A stretch of 64,000 nt of DNA, taken from Hirundichthys speculiger (Eukaryota > Chordata > Actinopteri > Beloniformes > Exocoetidae). Shown here one piece after another: positions 9,604 to 20,345 of this stretch (its first letter is position 1; each line of letters starts with the position of its first letter). The position numbers were made by a program, and so were the translations under genes. The notes below the pieces were generated by a model. That model was not told where the DNA came from. It did no database searches and was given only the letters and a program-made list of their open reading frames with translations. Location: the NCBI GenBank assembly GCA_018398805.1, contig JAGFBZ010000555.1, positions 372,001 through 436,000 on the forward strand, written 5' to 3'.

Positions 9604-12600
9604 GCTCCTCCATGAGTCACCACCTTATCGTGGTGGAGGGGTTTGCGTGTCCCAGTGATCCTAGGAGCTATGTTGTCGGGGGCTTTATGCCCCTGGAAGG
9701 GTCACCCATGGCAAACAGGTCTCTAGGTGAGGAAGCAGACAAAGTGTGGCTCATAGAACTCTATGATGTACAAAAACAAAGGACCAAGGTTTCCCTTGCC
9801 CGGACGCGGGTCACCGGGGCCCCCCTCTGGAGCCAGGCCTGGAGGTGGGGCTCGGAGGCGAGCGCCTGGTGGCCGGGCCTTTGCCCATGGGGCCCGGCCG
9901 GGCTCAGCCCGAAAGGGAAACATGGGCCTCCACTCCCGTGGACTCACCACCTGCAGGAGGGGCCATAGAGGTCGGGTGCGTAGCGAGCTGGGCGGTGGCC
10001 GGATGCGGAGACCCTGGCGATCCGATCCTCGGCTGCAGAAGCTAGCTCTAGGGATGTGGAATGTCACCTCTCTGGCAGGGAAGGAGCCTGAGCTGGTGTG
10101 TGAGGTCGAGCGGTTCCAGCTAGATATAGTTGGACTCACCTTGACACATGGCTTGGGCTCTGGAACCAGTATCCTCGAGAGGGGTTGGACTCTCTTCCAC
10201 TCTGGAGTTGCTCCGGGTGAGAGGCGCCGAGCTGGTGTGGGCATACTTAATGCCCCCCGACTTGGCGCCTGTACATTGGGGTTTACTCCGGTGGACGAGA
10301 GGGTAGCCTCTCTCCGCCTTCGGGTGGAGGGATGGGTCCTGACTGTTGTTTGTGCTTACGCACCAAATAGCAGTTCAGAGACCCCACCCTTTTTGGAGTC
10401 CTTGGATGGAGTATTGGAGAATGTTCCATCTGGGGACTCCCTCGTCTGCTGGGGGACTTCAATGCTCACGTGGGCAACGACAGTGAGACCTGGAGGGGTG
10501 TGGTTGGGAGGCAGGGCCCCCCTGATCTGAACCAGAGTGGTGTTTCGTTGTTGGACTTCTGTGCTCGTCATGGACTGTCCATAATGAACACCACGTTCAA
10601 GCATAAGAGTGTCCAGAGGGTCCCCACTTGGCAACAGGACACTCAAGGCCGCAGTTTGATGATCGACTTCATAATCGTATCGTCGGACTTGCGGCCGCAT
10701 GTCTTGGACACTCGGGCGAAGAGAGGGCGGAGCTGTCAATGATCACCACCTGGTGGTGGGTTGGCTCAGATGGTGGGGGAGGATGCCGGTCAGACCTGGC
10801 AGGCCAAACGTGTTGTGAGGGTCTGCTGGGAACGTCTGGCAGAGTCTCCTGTCAGAAGGAGCTTTAACTCACACCTCCGGCAGAACTTCGACCATGTGCC
10901 GAGTGAGGCAGGGGACATCGAGTCCGAGTGGGGTATGTTCCGGGCCTCTATTGTTGAGGCGGCCGACCGGAGCTGTGGCCGTAAGGTCGTTGGTGCCTGT
11001 CGCGGCGGCAATCCCAGAACTCGTTGGTGGACACCAGCAGTGAGGGATGCCGTCAAGCTGAAGAAGGGAGGAGTCCTATAAGGCCTTTTGGCATGTGGGA
11101 TCTGGAGGCAGCTGACCGGTATCGGCAGGCTAAGCGGGGACGCGGCTTCGGCGGTTTGCTGAGGCAAAAACTCGGACATGGGAGGAGTTTGGAGAGGCCA
11201 TGGAGAACGACTTCCGAACGGCTTCGAAGAGATTCTGGTCACCATCCGGCGTCTCAGGAGGGGGAAGCAGTGCTCCATCAACACTGTATTACAGTGGGGA
11301 TGGGGAGCTGTTGACCTCGACCGGGATTGTTTGTGGATTGCTGGAGGGAATACTTCGAAGACCTTCCTCAATCCCGCCGACACGTCTTCCAATGAGGAAG
11401 CAGAGTCTGGGACTCAGGGGTGGAATCTCCTATCTCTGGGGATGAGGTTGCCGAGGTGGTTAAAAAGCTCCTCGGTGGCAGGGCCCCAGGTGTGGATGAG
11501 ATCCACCCGGAGTTCCTCAGGGCTCTGGATGCTGAGGGGCTGTCTTGGTTGACACGCCTTTGCGGCATCGCGTGGACGTCGGGGACAGTACCGCTGGATT
11601 GGCAGACTGGGGTGGTGGTCCCCCTCTTTAAAAAGGGGGGCCGGAGGGTGTGTTCCAACTACAGGGGGATCACACTCCTCAGCCTCCCTGGGAAGGTCTA
11701 TTCGGGGGTCCTGGAGAGGAGGGTCCGTCGGATAGTCGAATCTCGGATTGAGGAGGGCAGTGTGTGTGGTTTTCGTCCCGGCGTGGAACGGTGGACCAGC
11801 TCTACACCCTCTTCAGGGTCTTGGAGGGGGCATGGGAGTTCGCCAAACCAGTCTACATGTGTTTTGGGACTTAGAGAAGAGTTCGACCGTGTTCCCCGGG
11901 GATTCCTGGGGGGGTGCTTCGGGAGTAGGGGGGTGCCGGGACTCCCTTGTACGGGCTGTCCGGTCCCTGTACGACCGGTGCCAGAGGTTTGGTCCGCATT
12001 GCGGCAGTAAGTCGGATTCGTTTCCAGTGAGGGTTGGACTCCGCCAAGGCTGCCCTTTGTACCGATTCTGTTTCATTACTTTATGGACAGAATTTCTAGG
12101 CGCAGTCGAGGTGTTGAGGGGATCCGGTTTGGTGTCCTAGGATTGGGTCTTTGCTATTTGCAGATGATGTGGTTCTGTTGGCTTCATCGAGCCATGATCT
12201 ACAACTCTCGCTGGAAGGGTTCGCAGCCGGTTGTGAAGCGGCTGGGATGAGAATCAGCGCTCCAAATCCGAGACCATGGTCCTCAGCCGGAAAAGGGTGG
12301 AGTGCCCTCTCCGGGTTGGGGATGGGGTCCTTCCCAAGTGGAGGAGTTTAAGTATCTCGGGATCTTGTTCCGAGTGAGGGAAGGATGGAGCGGGAGATCG
12401 ACAGACGGATCGGTGCGGCATCTGCAGTGATGCGGGTGCTGCGCGGTCGTTGTGGTAAAGAAGGAGCTGAGTTGGAAGGCGAAGCTCTCGATTTACTGGT
12501 CGATCTACGTTCCTACCCTCACCTATGGTCATGAGCTTTGGGTAGTGGACCGAAAGAACAAGATGGCGGATACAAGCGGCTGAAATGAGCTTCTTCGAGG

Positions 12601-12955
12601 GTGGCCGGGGCTCAACCTTAGAGATAGGGTGAGAAGCTCGGTCATCAGGGAGGGGCTCAGAGTAGAAACCGCTGCTCCTCCGCATCGAGAGGAGCCAGAT
12701 GAGGTGGCTCGGGCATTGGTTAGGATGCCTCCTGGACGCCTCCATGGTGAGGTGTTCCGGGCCGTCCCACCTGAGAAGAGACCCCGGGGAAAGACCAGGA
12801 CACGTGGAGGGACTATGTCTCTCGGCGGCCTGGGAACGCCTCGGGATCCCCCCAGAGGAGCTAGAAGAAGTGGCCGGGGAGAGGGGGGTCTGGGCTTCCT
12901 TACTCCGGCTGATGCCCCCGGGACCCGACCTCGGATAAGCGGAAGAACACGGTAC
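9604..12955 (+). mobile_element. RTE-clade LINE (Rex3/Expander-like), near full length, inactive
   Basis: A 3.35-kb non-LTR retrotransposon with the fish RTE start (ctccatgagtcaccacctta). An apurinic/apyrimidinic-type endonuclease domain lies at about 10040-10480 ([21 protein letters not shown]). The reverse transcriptase runs over about 11430-12350, with NYRGITLLSLPGKVYSGVL, GFRPG and the catalytic box LLFADDVVLLAS at 12148-12185. The C-terminal part reads TLTYGHELWV-like in several frames to about 12900. The coding region is broken into at least six frames by indels, so it cannot move itself. The 3' end is a short tandem of GGTAC pentamers (about 12949-12976) in place of the usual GATG-type tail. 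A related minus-strand fragment is at 48000-48850. Clade assignment is by motif recognition only. Confidence 0.85.
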
Positions 12956-12980
12956 AGTACGGTACGGTACGGTACATATA

Positions 12981-13390
12981 TACAGTGCCTTGCGAAAGTA
13001 TTTGGCCCCCTTGAACTTTTCAACCTTTTGCCACATTTTAGGCTTCAAACAAAGATATAAAATTTTAATTTTTTGTCAAGAATCAACAGCAAGTGGGACA
13101 AAATCAGTTTTGCACATCCAGAGACTGAATTTCTTCCATTCTTCCTGTAAAACAGCTGCTCAGTGAGGTTGGATGGAGAGCATTTGTGAACAGCAGTCTT
13201 CAGCTCTTTCCACAGATTCTGGATTGGATTCAGGTCTGGACTTTGACTTGGCCGTTCTAAAACCTGGATACGTTTATTTGTGAACCGTTTCATTGTTGAT
13301 TTGTCTTCATGTTTTGGATCATTGTCCTGTTGGAAGATAAATCTCCATCCCAGACCAGAGCTCCTTCTTCCACATGTTAACAGTGTAGAA
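12981..13390 (-). mobile_element. Tc1-like transposon remnant with transposase C-terminal fragment
   Basis: It starts at a TA with the terminal sequence 'cagtgccttgcgaaagtat' (12983 on). On the minus strand it encodes a piece of Tc1 transposase around 13190-13260 ([18 protein letters not shown]). The usual third catalytic glutamate of the DD34E triad is glutamine here (NPIQ for NPIE). The right terminal repeat is missing, so the copy is truncated and internally deleted. A sister copy is at 23597-24150. Confidence 0.85.
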
Positions 13391-13728
13391 GGTTATCTGG
13401 ATCTTCGCCCATGTAAACACAGAGTCCTTTGATGATACACTCCCGTCCAGCATCTATGTCATCACACTGAATGGACATTTTCTAGATTAGTGTATTATTA
13501 ATTCAGCTCATGTACCTTAACTTAACATTGACTGTCCTAAGGGTGTACAGTATTTTTCTCAAGTTTCCTATGATTTCAAGCCTTGCCTTGTACTCCATGG
13601 TGGTGGATGATTGGAGGGAATTAGAACAGAAAGAAGAGGTAGAACATAGAAATAGACAACCCCCCCAAAAAGGCACCAATTCTTTAAAAATAAAAATTCT
13701 AGGACTGTAGGAGGCCTGCAACACTTAC

Positions 13729-13884
13729 AACAGCGATTTGTGCAGTGACTCTTTTGAGCTTTTCTCCTAGTTGTCCTCTTCTCCTTTGGAACAGCCTTGT
13801 CAGATTGTCGGAGTGGAGGTCTAGCTGAGACAGGAACTTGGACTGAAGTGGAACGGTGGTGATTCTCTTGAATTCAGCGTTGAT
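13729..13884 (-). CDS. Fish multicopy-family exon (INAEFKRITTVPL block), partial gene
   Basis: A 52-codon exon, open in phase 0 at both ends. The acceptor is TTTTTCAG at 13885-13892 and the donor GTAAGT at 13723-13728. The start INAEFKRITTVPLQSKF belongs to a large uncharacterised teleost family that I recall as SAM-domain-associated proteins. It continues directly from the exon at 14007-14118. Function unknown. No exon further downstream was identified; the LINE and Tc1 copies lie there, so the gene may be truncated. Confidence 0.6.
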
Positions 13885-14006
13885 CTGAAAAAGCACAGAA
13901 GATTCAGGGAGAATATCACCATCACACAAAAGCAGAGCAGGACAGTCAAGAAGGGAGATGAAGCACAGACACATGATGTGCTATTAGGTTTAGGAAACAG
14001 CCTTAC

Positions 14007-14118
14007 CTCACTGACTTCAAACAAAGCAGGCCATCTCAACCTATAATCTGCCACCATCAGTGCATCATGAACAAACTCATGTCTTCTATATGCAAAAGTT
14101 TTTTCCATCTTGAGCTGA
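14007..14118 (-). CDS. Fish multicopy-family exon (KTFAYRR / RWPALF block), partial gene
   Basis: An exon of 1 + 111 bases with acceptor TGCAG at 14119-14123 and donor GTAAGG at 14001-14006. It encodes 37 residues with KTFAYRRHEFVHDA and ADYRLRWPALFEVSE. Spliced to the exon at 13729-13884 across a 122-bp intron it gives ..FEVSE|INAEF.., the junction usual for this teleost family. Both exons are free of stops and keep splice sites, so a functional gene is possible. The remaining exons were not found in the flanks. Confidence 0.6.
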
Positions 14119-14119
14119 C

Positions 14120-14750
14120 TGCATTACAAAAATTCAAAACAAGATGGAAAAATGCTATGATGTCCAAATAAATCCATAGGTCCTTAAATACAAGGACTAA
14201 CACATGCTTGTTTAGACTAGCAATATTTTGCAGAAAAAAGAATTGATCTTCTATTATAATCAAATGTAAAAAATGGACCTGGACAAATGACAATTTGCAC
14301 AGGAAAAAATTTTAAAAATCCAATTAACGTTTAATCAGTACCTCACATTCTTTTTTTAAATCTATCTGAAATGAAAATGCAAATCTAGAGCTTACATAAA
14401 TGTGACAGTACCTACCATTACAGAGCCTTTTGAATGTATGATATGCAAATAGGACAGAGAACCTGTGAAAAAAAAAAAATATTTAGCATCAGTCAGGTGT
14501 CTCAGTAAAAACGCAGACACAGTCAGATCAACCAAAGCTCTTGCAAGTAAAAAAAAATCACTAAAAGTTCAAGATAAAGACAATTATTTATTTACACTTT
14601 ATGGGCGCGGCTCACACTGGCTCACACACGCCTCATAACATATTTATAACTTTAATTTAACTTAATAGCTCTCGTCTCCCCTCCTCCTCGATCCTCCATC
14701 TGGAGCATGCAGGGTCGAAACCGGCTAACGGTTGCTCCCCAATGACTGTA
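14120..14750. other. No gene seen between family exons and foldback element
   Basis: AT-rich sequence with A/T runs. No further exon of the 13729-14118 gene could be recognised. Confidence 0.4.
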
Positions 14751-14998
14751 CAAAGCTGAAGTTGGTTTCCAATTCCAGCTTCCTATTCGTGAAATGGTTA
14801 AAGGGCTATTACACTTAACTTTCGCTAAAATCAGATACTTTAATCTTCTCTGGTTAAGACACTACAACACCCAGACACTTCAAACCTGGACTAGATTATT
14901 CTGCTCTAATAGCAGAATATGTAAAACCATGTCTGTGATTTGTGAAACCTTTCTCTGATTTGTGAAACTTCAATAAAGGGCCATTTCAGCACTTTTTG

Positions 14999-15454
14999 TG
15001 TTACGGCCTGGGTCGGCCATAGCAGCCCTGTGTGTGTCTGTGTCTGTCAAGTTGGCGTCTCTCCCTGTCTTTAGTGGTTCCTGTTTTACTTTGAAAGGTC
15101 TGTCTTGTCTCTGTTTTCTGCTTTGCTTCCTTCCCCTCGTTACCACTGATTCCCTGCACCTGCCTCTCGTTTGTTCCTCTGTGTATTTAAGTCCTGTCAT
15201 TTCCCCTGTTCTCTGTGGGTCCATTGTTGTTGTAAGTATGTGTTTTGCAGCCCTGTATGTTTCCCTCCTGTCTCATGGATTAAGTTGTTTGTTTTTGGAT
15301 CTTTGTGTTTCTGCAGTTTTGAACTTTTTGTATTTTTTGACCATTGGGACTTTTGTGTTTTTGGTTCAGTTGGACGTTTGTGTTTTTGTAATAAACCTTT
15401 GCTTATTTGAGATCTCCTGTGCTTTGGTCCTCTTTAGCAGCTGCAAACATGACA
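14999..15454 (+). mobile_element. Solo LTR, 456 bp, nested in foldback left arm
   Basis: The element begins TGTTACGGCC and ends AACATGACA. It is flanked by a 5-bp direct repeat TTTTG (14994-14998 and 15455-15459). Removing it restores the sequence seen in the uninterrupted right arm (ccagatgcccaaaaagtgcc in reverse complement), so the insertion boundaries are exact. A TATTTAAG promoter-like box (about 15184) and an AATAAA (about 15391) mark the plus orientation. The 5-bp duplication suits Gypsy-type LTR retrotransposons among others. No internal coding region remains. Confidence 0.88.
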
Positions 15455-16367
15455 TTTTGGGCATCTGGATCACACTAGAACTGGTGCAGCTCCAAAACTA
15501 CAACACCTAGACACTTGAAACCTCCATTAGATTATTCTGCTCTAATAGCAGAATATTTAAAAGCATGTCTGTGATTTGTAAAACCTTTCTCTGATTTGTG
15601 AAACTTCAATAAAGGGCCATTTCAGCACTTTTTGGACGACGCTGAAGTTGGCATCCGATTTGCCAACCTCCTATTCAGCAGGCTCCAGGTCAAAAACTAC
15701 TATACCTAGACTTCTCAAATCTGGACTAGATTAATCTACAGACCCTGGAGAATCATAACTCAGTGTCTGATCTGTGAAACCTTTATTCAATTTGTGAAAA
15801 TGTAATAAAGACGGACTTCGCCGTTTTTTTTTTTTAGCATAAAGACCACATTAGACCTGGTCCACATCAAAAACCACTATACCTAGACTTCTCAAATCTG
15901 TACTAGATTAATCTATAGACCCTGGAGAATCATTACAGTGTCTGATCTGTGAAACATTTATTCGATTTGTGAAAATGCAATAAAAACAGACTTCACCGCC
16001 AGCCTCCGATTCGGCACTTAAAGAGAACATTAAGGGGAGATGAAAACAGCGTCCAGCCTCCGATTTAAGGGGCTCCAGGTAAAAAACTACTATACCTAGG
16101 CTTCTCAAATCTGGACTGGATTATCCTAAAGAGGCTAAACATTCATGATAACACAGTTTTTGATCTGTGAAACCTTTTTTCTATTTGTGAAAATGCAATA
16201 AAGGCACATTTCATTGTTTTTTCAGTATGTAGACCACATTAGACCTGGTCCACATCAAAAACCACAATACCTAGACTTCTCAAATCTGGACTGGATTATC
16301 CTAGAGAGGCTAAACATTCCTTCAGACACAGTTTCTGATCTGTGAAACCTTTTTTCTACTTGTGAAA

Positions 16368-16602
16368 ATTTCTTCTGTTCATCCTGCCTGCCTGCCTGCC
16401 CGCCTGCCTGGCCACTGGCCCGCCGGACGACCTGCCTGTCAGCCCAGCCATCTCCTCCAGCAGTGATTCCTTCCCGGATCAGCTCTCAACTCCTCTCCCG
16501 ACTTGGACCAGCACCACTCCTTCCTCTCACTCCTTCACCTTTAAAAAAGCTTTTTCTTTCACCAGTTAGAGTCTCCTTTGTGTTCCTTTTACTAAACCAT
16601 TA
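16368..16602 (+). other. Central spacer of the inverted repeat
   Basis: A 235-bp pyrimidine-rich segment with (CTGC)n-like repeats at about 16384-16412, ending in 'actaaaccattaca'. Composition and the CA end resemble the 3' part of an LTR, but no matching start is present. It would form the loop if the arms pair. Confidence 0.5.
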
Positions 16603-17389
16603 CAGGACCTGGTCTAATGTGGTCTATATACTGTACAAACGATGAAACCTGCCTCTATTGCATTTTCACACATCGAATAAAAGTTTCACAGAAGTCTAGG
16701 TATCGTGGTTTTTGATGTGGACCAGGTCTAATGTGATCTACATACTGAAAAAACAGTGAAATGTGCCTTTATTGCATTTTCACAAATAGAAAAAAAGTTT
16801 CACAGATCACAAACTGTGTCTGAATGAACGTTTAGCCTCTTTAGGATAATCCAGTCCAGATTTGAGAAGTCTAGGTATCGTGGTTTTTGATGTGGACCAG
16901 GTCTAATGTGGTCTTTATGCTAAAAAAAAATGGCGAAGTCCGTCTTTATTACATTTTCACAAATCGAATAAAGCTTTCACAGATCAGACACTGAGTTATA
17001 ATGATTCTCCAGGGTCTGTAGATTAATCTAGTCCAGATTTGAGAAGTCTAGGTATAGTAGTTTTTGACCTGGAGCCTACTGAATAGGAGGTTGGCAAATC
17101 GGAGGCTGGCGAATCGGATGCCAACTTCAGCGTCGTCCAAAAAGTGCCGAAATGCCGCTTTATTGAAGTTTCACAAATCAGAGAAAGGTTTCACAAATCA
17201 CAGACATGGTTTTACATATTCTGTTATTAGAGCAGAATAATCTAATGGAGGTTTCAAGTGTCTAGCTGTTGTAGTTTTGGAGCTGCACCAGTTCTAGTGT
17301 GATCCAGATGCCCAAAAAGTGCCGAAATGCCGCTTTATTGAAGTTTGTTGTGGAAGTAAATTGTGTTGCTTTTACTAATTCAATTTTGT

Positions 17390-18535
17390 AAATTCAAAGA
17401 CCCAGTATTTCCCTTTTTTCAGTGTAAGCTCTATGTAACAATCTTAACAAAAAGAATGGAAACAGCAATGCATGATTTAATAGATGAGGACCAAACCGGA
17501 TTCATTAGGAATAGACAAACACAAGATAATATTAGGAGATCCCTCCATATTATTGAAAATATTAACAAAACACAGTCAAAGGCCATTATCTTAAGTCTAG
17601 ATGCTGAAATGGCCTTTGTCTCGACGGGCTGGAATTTCCTTTATTCAGTAATGAGAAGATTTGGCTTTGGGAATAAGTTCATCAGTTGTATTCAAGCTCT
17701 TTATACCTCCCTATAGCTAGGATAAAGGTAAATGGCAGTCTTTCAGATCCTATTAGCTTGGAGCGAGGATGTAGACAGGGCTGTCCTGCCAGCCCTAGTC
17801 TCTTCAACCTGTTCATTGAACCTGTGGCACAGGCCATAAGACAAGAGGTAAAACTGAGAGGTATCTCCATGGGAGGAGAGGGATACAAAGTAAGCCTATA
17901 TACCGATGATATACTTGTCACAGTGTCTGAACCAGTCTCTGGCCTACCTATTTTAATGGATACGCTGGAAACATATGGGAAATATTCAGGTTATGTTCTC
18001 AACATAAATAAAACCCAGGTTATGACATTTAATTTTGCTCCCGCACAGAAACTTAAAACAAAATACATGTTTAACTGGCACTCTGACCAAATGAAATACT
18101 TAGAAGTATACTTGAGTAAAGATCTGTCTCAGTTATTCCAATGTAATTATAACAATGTTAGTAAAAAAAATATATGAGGATCTTAATAGATGGGGTCTCC
18201 TCCCCCTTGACTTTGGCAATAGAATTAGAACAGTTAAGATGAACATCATGCCCAGATTACTTTATCTTTTTTTGTCACTTCCTATAGACATTCCTTCAAA
18301 ACAGTTCAGAGAATGGAATAGACACATTTCAGTATTTTTATGGAACAATAAGAGACCAAGGGTTAAGTTTTCCACACTCCAGTTACCAAGGAAACAGGGG
18401 GGCATGTCACTCCCATCCTTAAAGGACTATTATATATCTGCTCAGCTACGGCCACTTGTATGTCTATGTAACCCATCTTATAAAGCGTTCTTTAACAGAC
18501 GTCCCATTACAAGCATTAATAGGTTGTATTGACAG
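17390..18535 (+). mobile_element. L1-like LINE reverse transcriptase fragment, inactive
   Basis: Three overlapping frames encode contiguous pieces of an L1-clade RT: DEDQTGFIRNRQTQDNIRR, LSLDAEMAF, GCRQGCPASPSLFNLFIEP, YTDDILV (for the usual YADD), GYVLNINKTQVM, then the downstream LPRLLYLF-type and FLWNNKRPR blocks. The second acidic residue of the AFD motif is valine, and frame changes occur at about 17700 and 18165. Both ends are truncated: the left end abuts the foldback element and no poly(A) tail is evident. Confidence 0.85.
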
Positions 18536-18908
18536 GGATAAGGCAAGACCAAAGACAGAGAGTAACTTCCTTTAAGCAGCCATTTCACAACTGACAAAGG
18601 GCTGGATCCAGATGACAACGAGCAAGGTTTGTTTCTCCTCATTTTTATCTTTAAAAAAATGTTTACTTATTAATTGTGGTATAACTCTATAGTAGTACTG
18701 AAGCTTACAGTAATTATTCACTGAAGACTGCTATAGCGCGACCGCTAGCGCGCACATAATTGTGCATTTAAGCTTGAATTTGTGGCATTTTGCTTTCATG
18801 TAAAGCAAGCTTCACATAATCTTATTAGCTGTTGTGGTGACAACAGACAGCAGAATCCCTGTAAATGTGATGATTCTATCTCCAGGTCTTTATACGATCT
18901 CTGATCCA

Positions 18909-19700
18909 GGTCCATCCATCCATCCATTATCTATACCCGTTTCATCCTCTGAAGGGTCACGGGGATCTGCTGGAGATCTGCTGGAGCTGTAGTGACAAGA
19001 GTGTTGTCTGGTTCGCCAATGATCTCAAAAATATTCTAAGTTCTTAAAGTCTTAAAAAGTACAAAGTCAAACAGACTGGTTAAAGGTTAAATGAAGGTTT
19101 TATTGACAATACAATAGCCCCTTCGTGAGATAGCCCGGGCAATCTGATTTCACAGTAAAATACTTCACTTTTTATACAATTAGGGAGGGCCACATCGCCT
19201 CTTGCCCCTCTTTCGGATTTCTTCTGATAGGATGGAATTTAAATATCTAACTGTGGTTGGTCAGCTGAGGTTGGCATTTTTGATAATTTAGCACCTCTAA
19301 AGGTACCACCTGTGCCCAATTAATTTTCTTTATTTTTCTTTTATTTTCCTTATCGTTCTCTTGGGGAAATGGGGACTTTCTGACTCTGCTGACCAGTGCT
19401 TTTTCTCCCATACACACTGCATAATAGAGCCACAGGTGCTTCTCCTCATATCTCTCACACACACCCCCGCTCATTCTACTTCAAAGGCTCCTAGCTCTCC
19501 CTCACACACACACCTGCTCGTACTGACTTTAGAGTTCACAAAAGTTCATCAAAAGTTCAGGCCCTCTTTTACTTCTACAGAGCCTATCCCAGCCGTCTAC
19601 GGGCGAATGGCAGGGGTACACCCTGGACAGGTCGCCAGTCCATCGCAGGGCCACATGCAGACAAACAACCACTCACACTTGATCCAGGTCCATGAGCAGG
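18909..19700 (-). repeat. L2/CR1-type retroposon tail, split by a solo LTR
   Basis: The (CATC)n start and 'ggtcacggggatctgctgga' at 18909-18987 continue at 19580-19700 with 'agcctatcccagccgtc' and 'gacaggtcgccagtccatcg'. Together they form one minus-strand copy of the repeat also seen at 240-476. A 12-bp stretch (gatctgctggag) is duplicated just before the insertion point. Confidence 0.75.
18988..19579 (-). mobile_element. Solo LTR, 592 bp, minus orientation
   Basis: Ends are TGTAG and CTACA, a perfect 5-bp inverted repeat with the TG..CA form, flanked by a 4-bp direct repeat GAGC (18984-18987 and 19580-19583). It splits the L2-type tail cleanly. On the minus strand it has TATAAAA (about 19170) followed by AATAAAA (about 19100), as expected for U3-R order. 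The different duplication length and sequence show that it is not of the same family as the LTR at 14999. Confidence 0.85.
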
Positions 19701-19789
19701 TCATTAAGCATTTCCACAACGTACCGTAACACACCACTTAACACGTATAACCAGACAGCTATAGCAAATGTAAAAAAAAGAAAACAGTT

Positions 19790-20035
19790 GAAAAACTAGA
19801 AAAGCACTCAGAGTGCAGACCTCCACCAAGCGCAACAATTATTGAAAATTTGAAAGTGATCTGGATCTTACCCAAAATGAAATCAGTTCTTCCTTTTCAC
19901 ATTTCCGACAACTCCTGAAAATTTAATCAAATCCATCCATAACGTTTCAGTTATCTTGAACACAGACAAACAAACCCCGGCAAAAACATAATCTCCTTGA
20001 TGAAATAACGGTCAGCATTCAGTCCGAACTTTCTT
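19790..20035 (+). repeat. Interspersed retroposon tail (acagacaaacaaacc motif)
   Basis: Sequence from 'agcactcagagtgcagacct' to 'aaaaacataatctccttgat' resembles a widespread marine-animal retroposon 3' region with ACAAACAAAC and a CTCC-GAGG rich stem. Family not certain. Confidence 0.4.
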
Positions 20036-20040
20036 ATTAT

Positions 20041-20345
20041 TGNCTCGGACGTCATCGATTTCGGCTCCTCCCCTAAATGAAGAAAGCCTCGATACACGCT
20101 TCCCGGAAACGCCCCCTCCACTACTCGATACACGCTTCGAAGCCTTGGCACGCCTCGTAACATCACTACGCTTTACGTGTGTTGCAGTTTTGCCTGTTTC
20201 CCTCACATCATACCCCTGGACTTTAAGTTAAGTTTGTCTTTTGTATTTTGGACTTTTGGATTTTGGTGTTTTGGTTTAATAAACCTTTTTCTTTTTGGAA
20301 CTCCTGCTGTTGGTCCTCCTTCTGTCCACTCCAAACCATGTGATG
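20041..20345 (+). repeat. LTR-like segment with AATAAA; contains an ambiguous base
   Basis: A T/G-rich end with TTTGG repeats, AATAAACC (about 20277-20284) and a 'tgttggtcctcc' tail resembles the R-U5 part of the solo LTR at 14999. Boundaries and target duplication cannot be set. Base 20043 is N, so the left edge is uncertain. Confidence 0.4.

Larger units (their letters stand above)
14750..17346. repeat. Large inverted repeat (foldback-like) built of tandem ~170-230 bp units
   Basis: The left arm (about 14966-16367, with a 456-bp solo LTR inside) is matched in reverse complement by the right arm (about 16603-17346). One checked block, 15655-15880 against 16880-17105, differs by only a few bases and short indels. 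Each arm is itself a run of related units. Units carry 'tgatctgtgaaacctttattc' type segments, TTTGTGAAA repeats, 'tacctagacttctcaaatct' and an AATAAAG near the same place. The left arm has one unit more than the right, and further unit-like sequence extends left to about 14750. The central spacer (16368-16602) is unrelated. This is the architecture of foldback elements. No transposase frame or clear target-site duplication was seen. Confidence 0.8.

Noticed and set aside
15000..15510. 170-codon hydrophobic frame MLRPGSAIAAL.. as a membrane protein
   Set aside because: It lies almost wholly inside the solo LTR (14999-15454) and its T/G-rich end gives hydrophobic codons by composition.
20043..20043. 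Ambiguous base N
   Set aside because: Assembly uncertainty, not biology. It limits the left boundary of the LTR-like segment.
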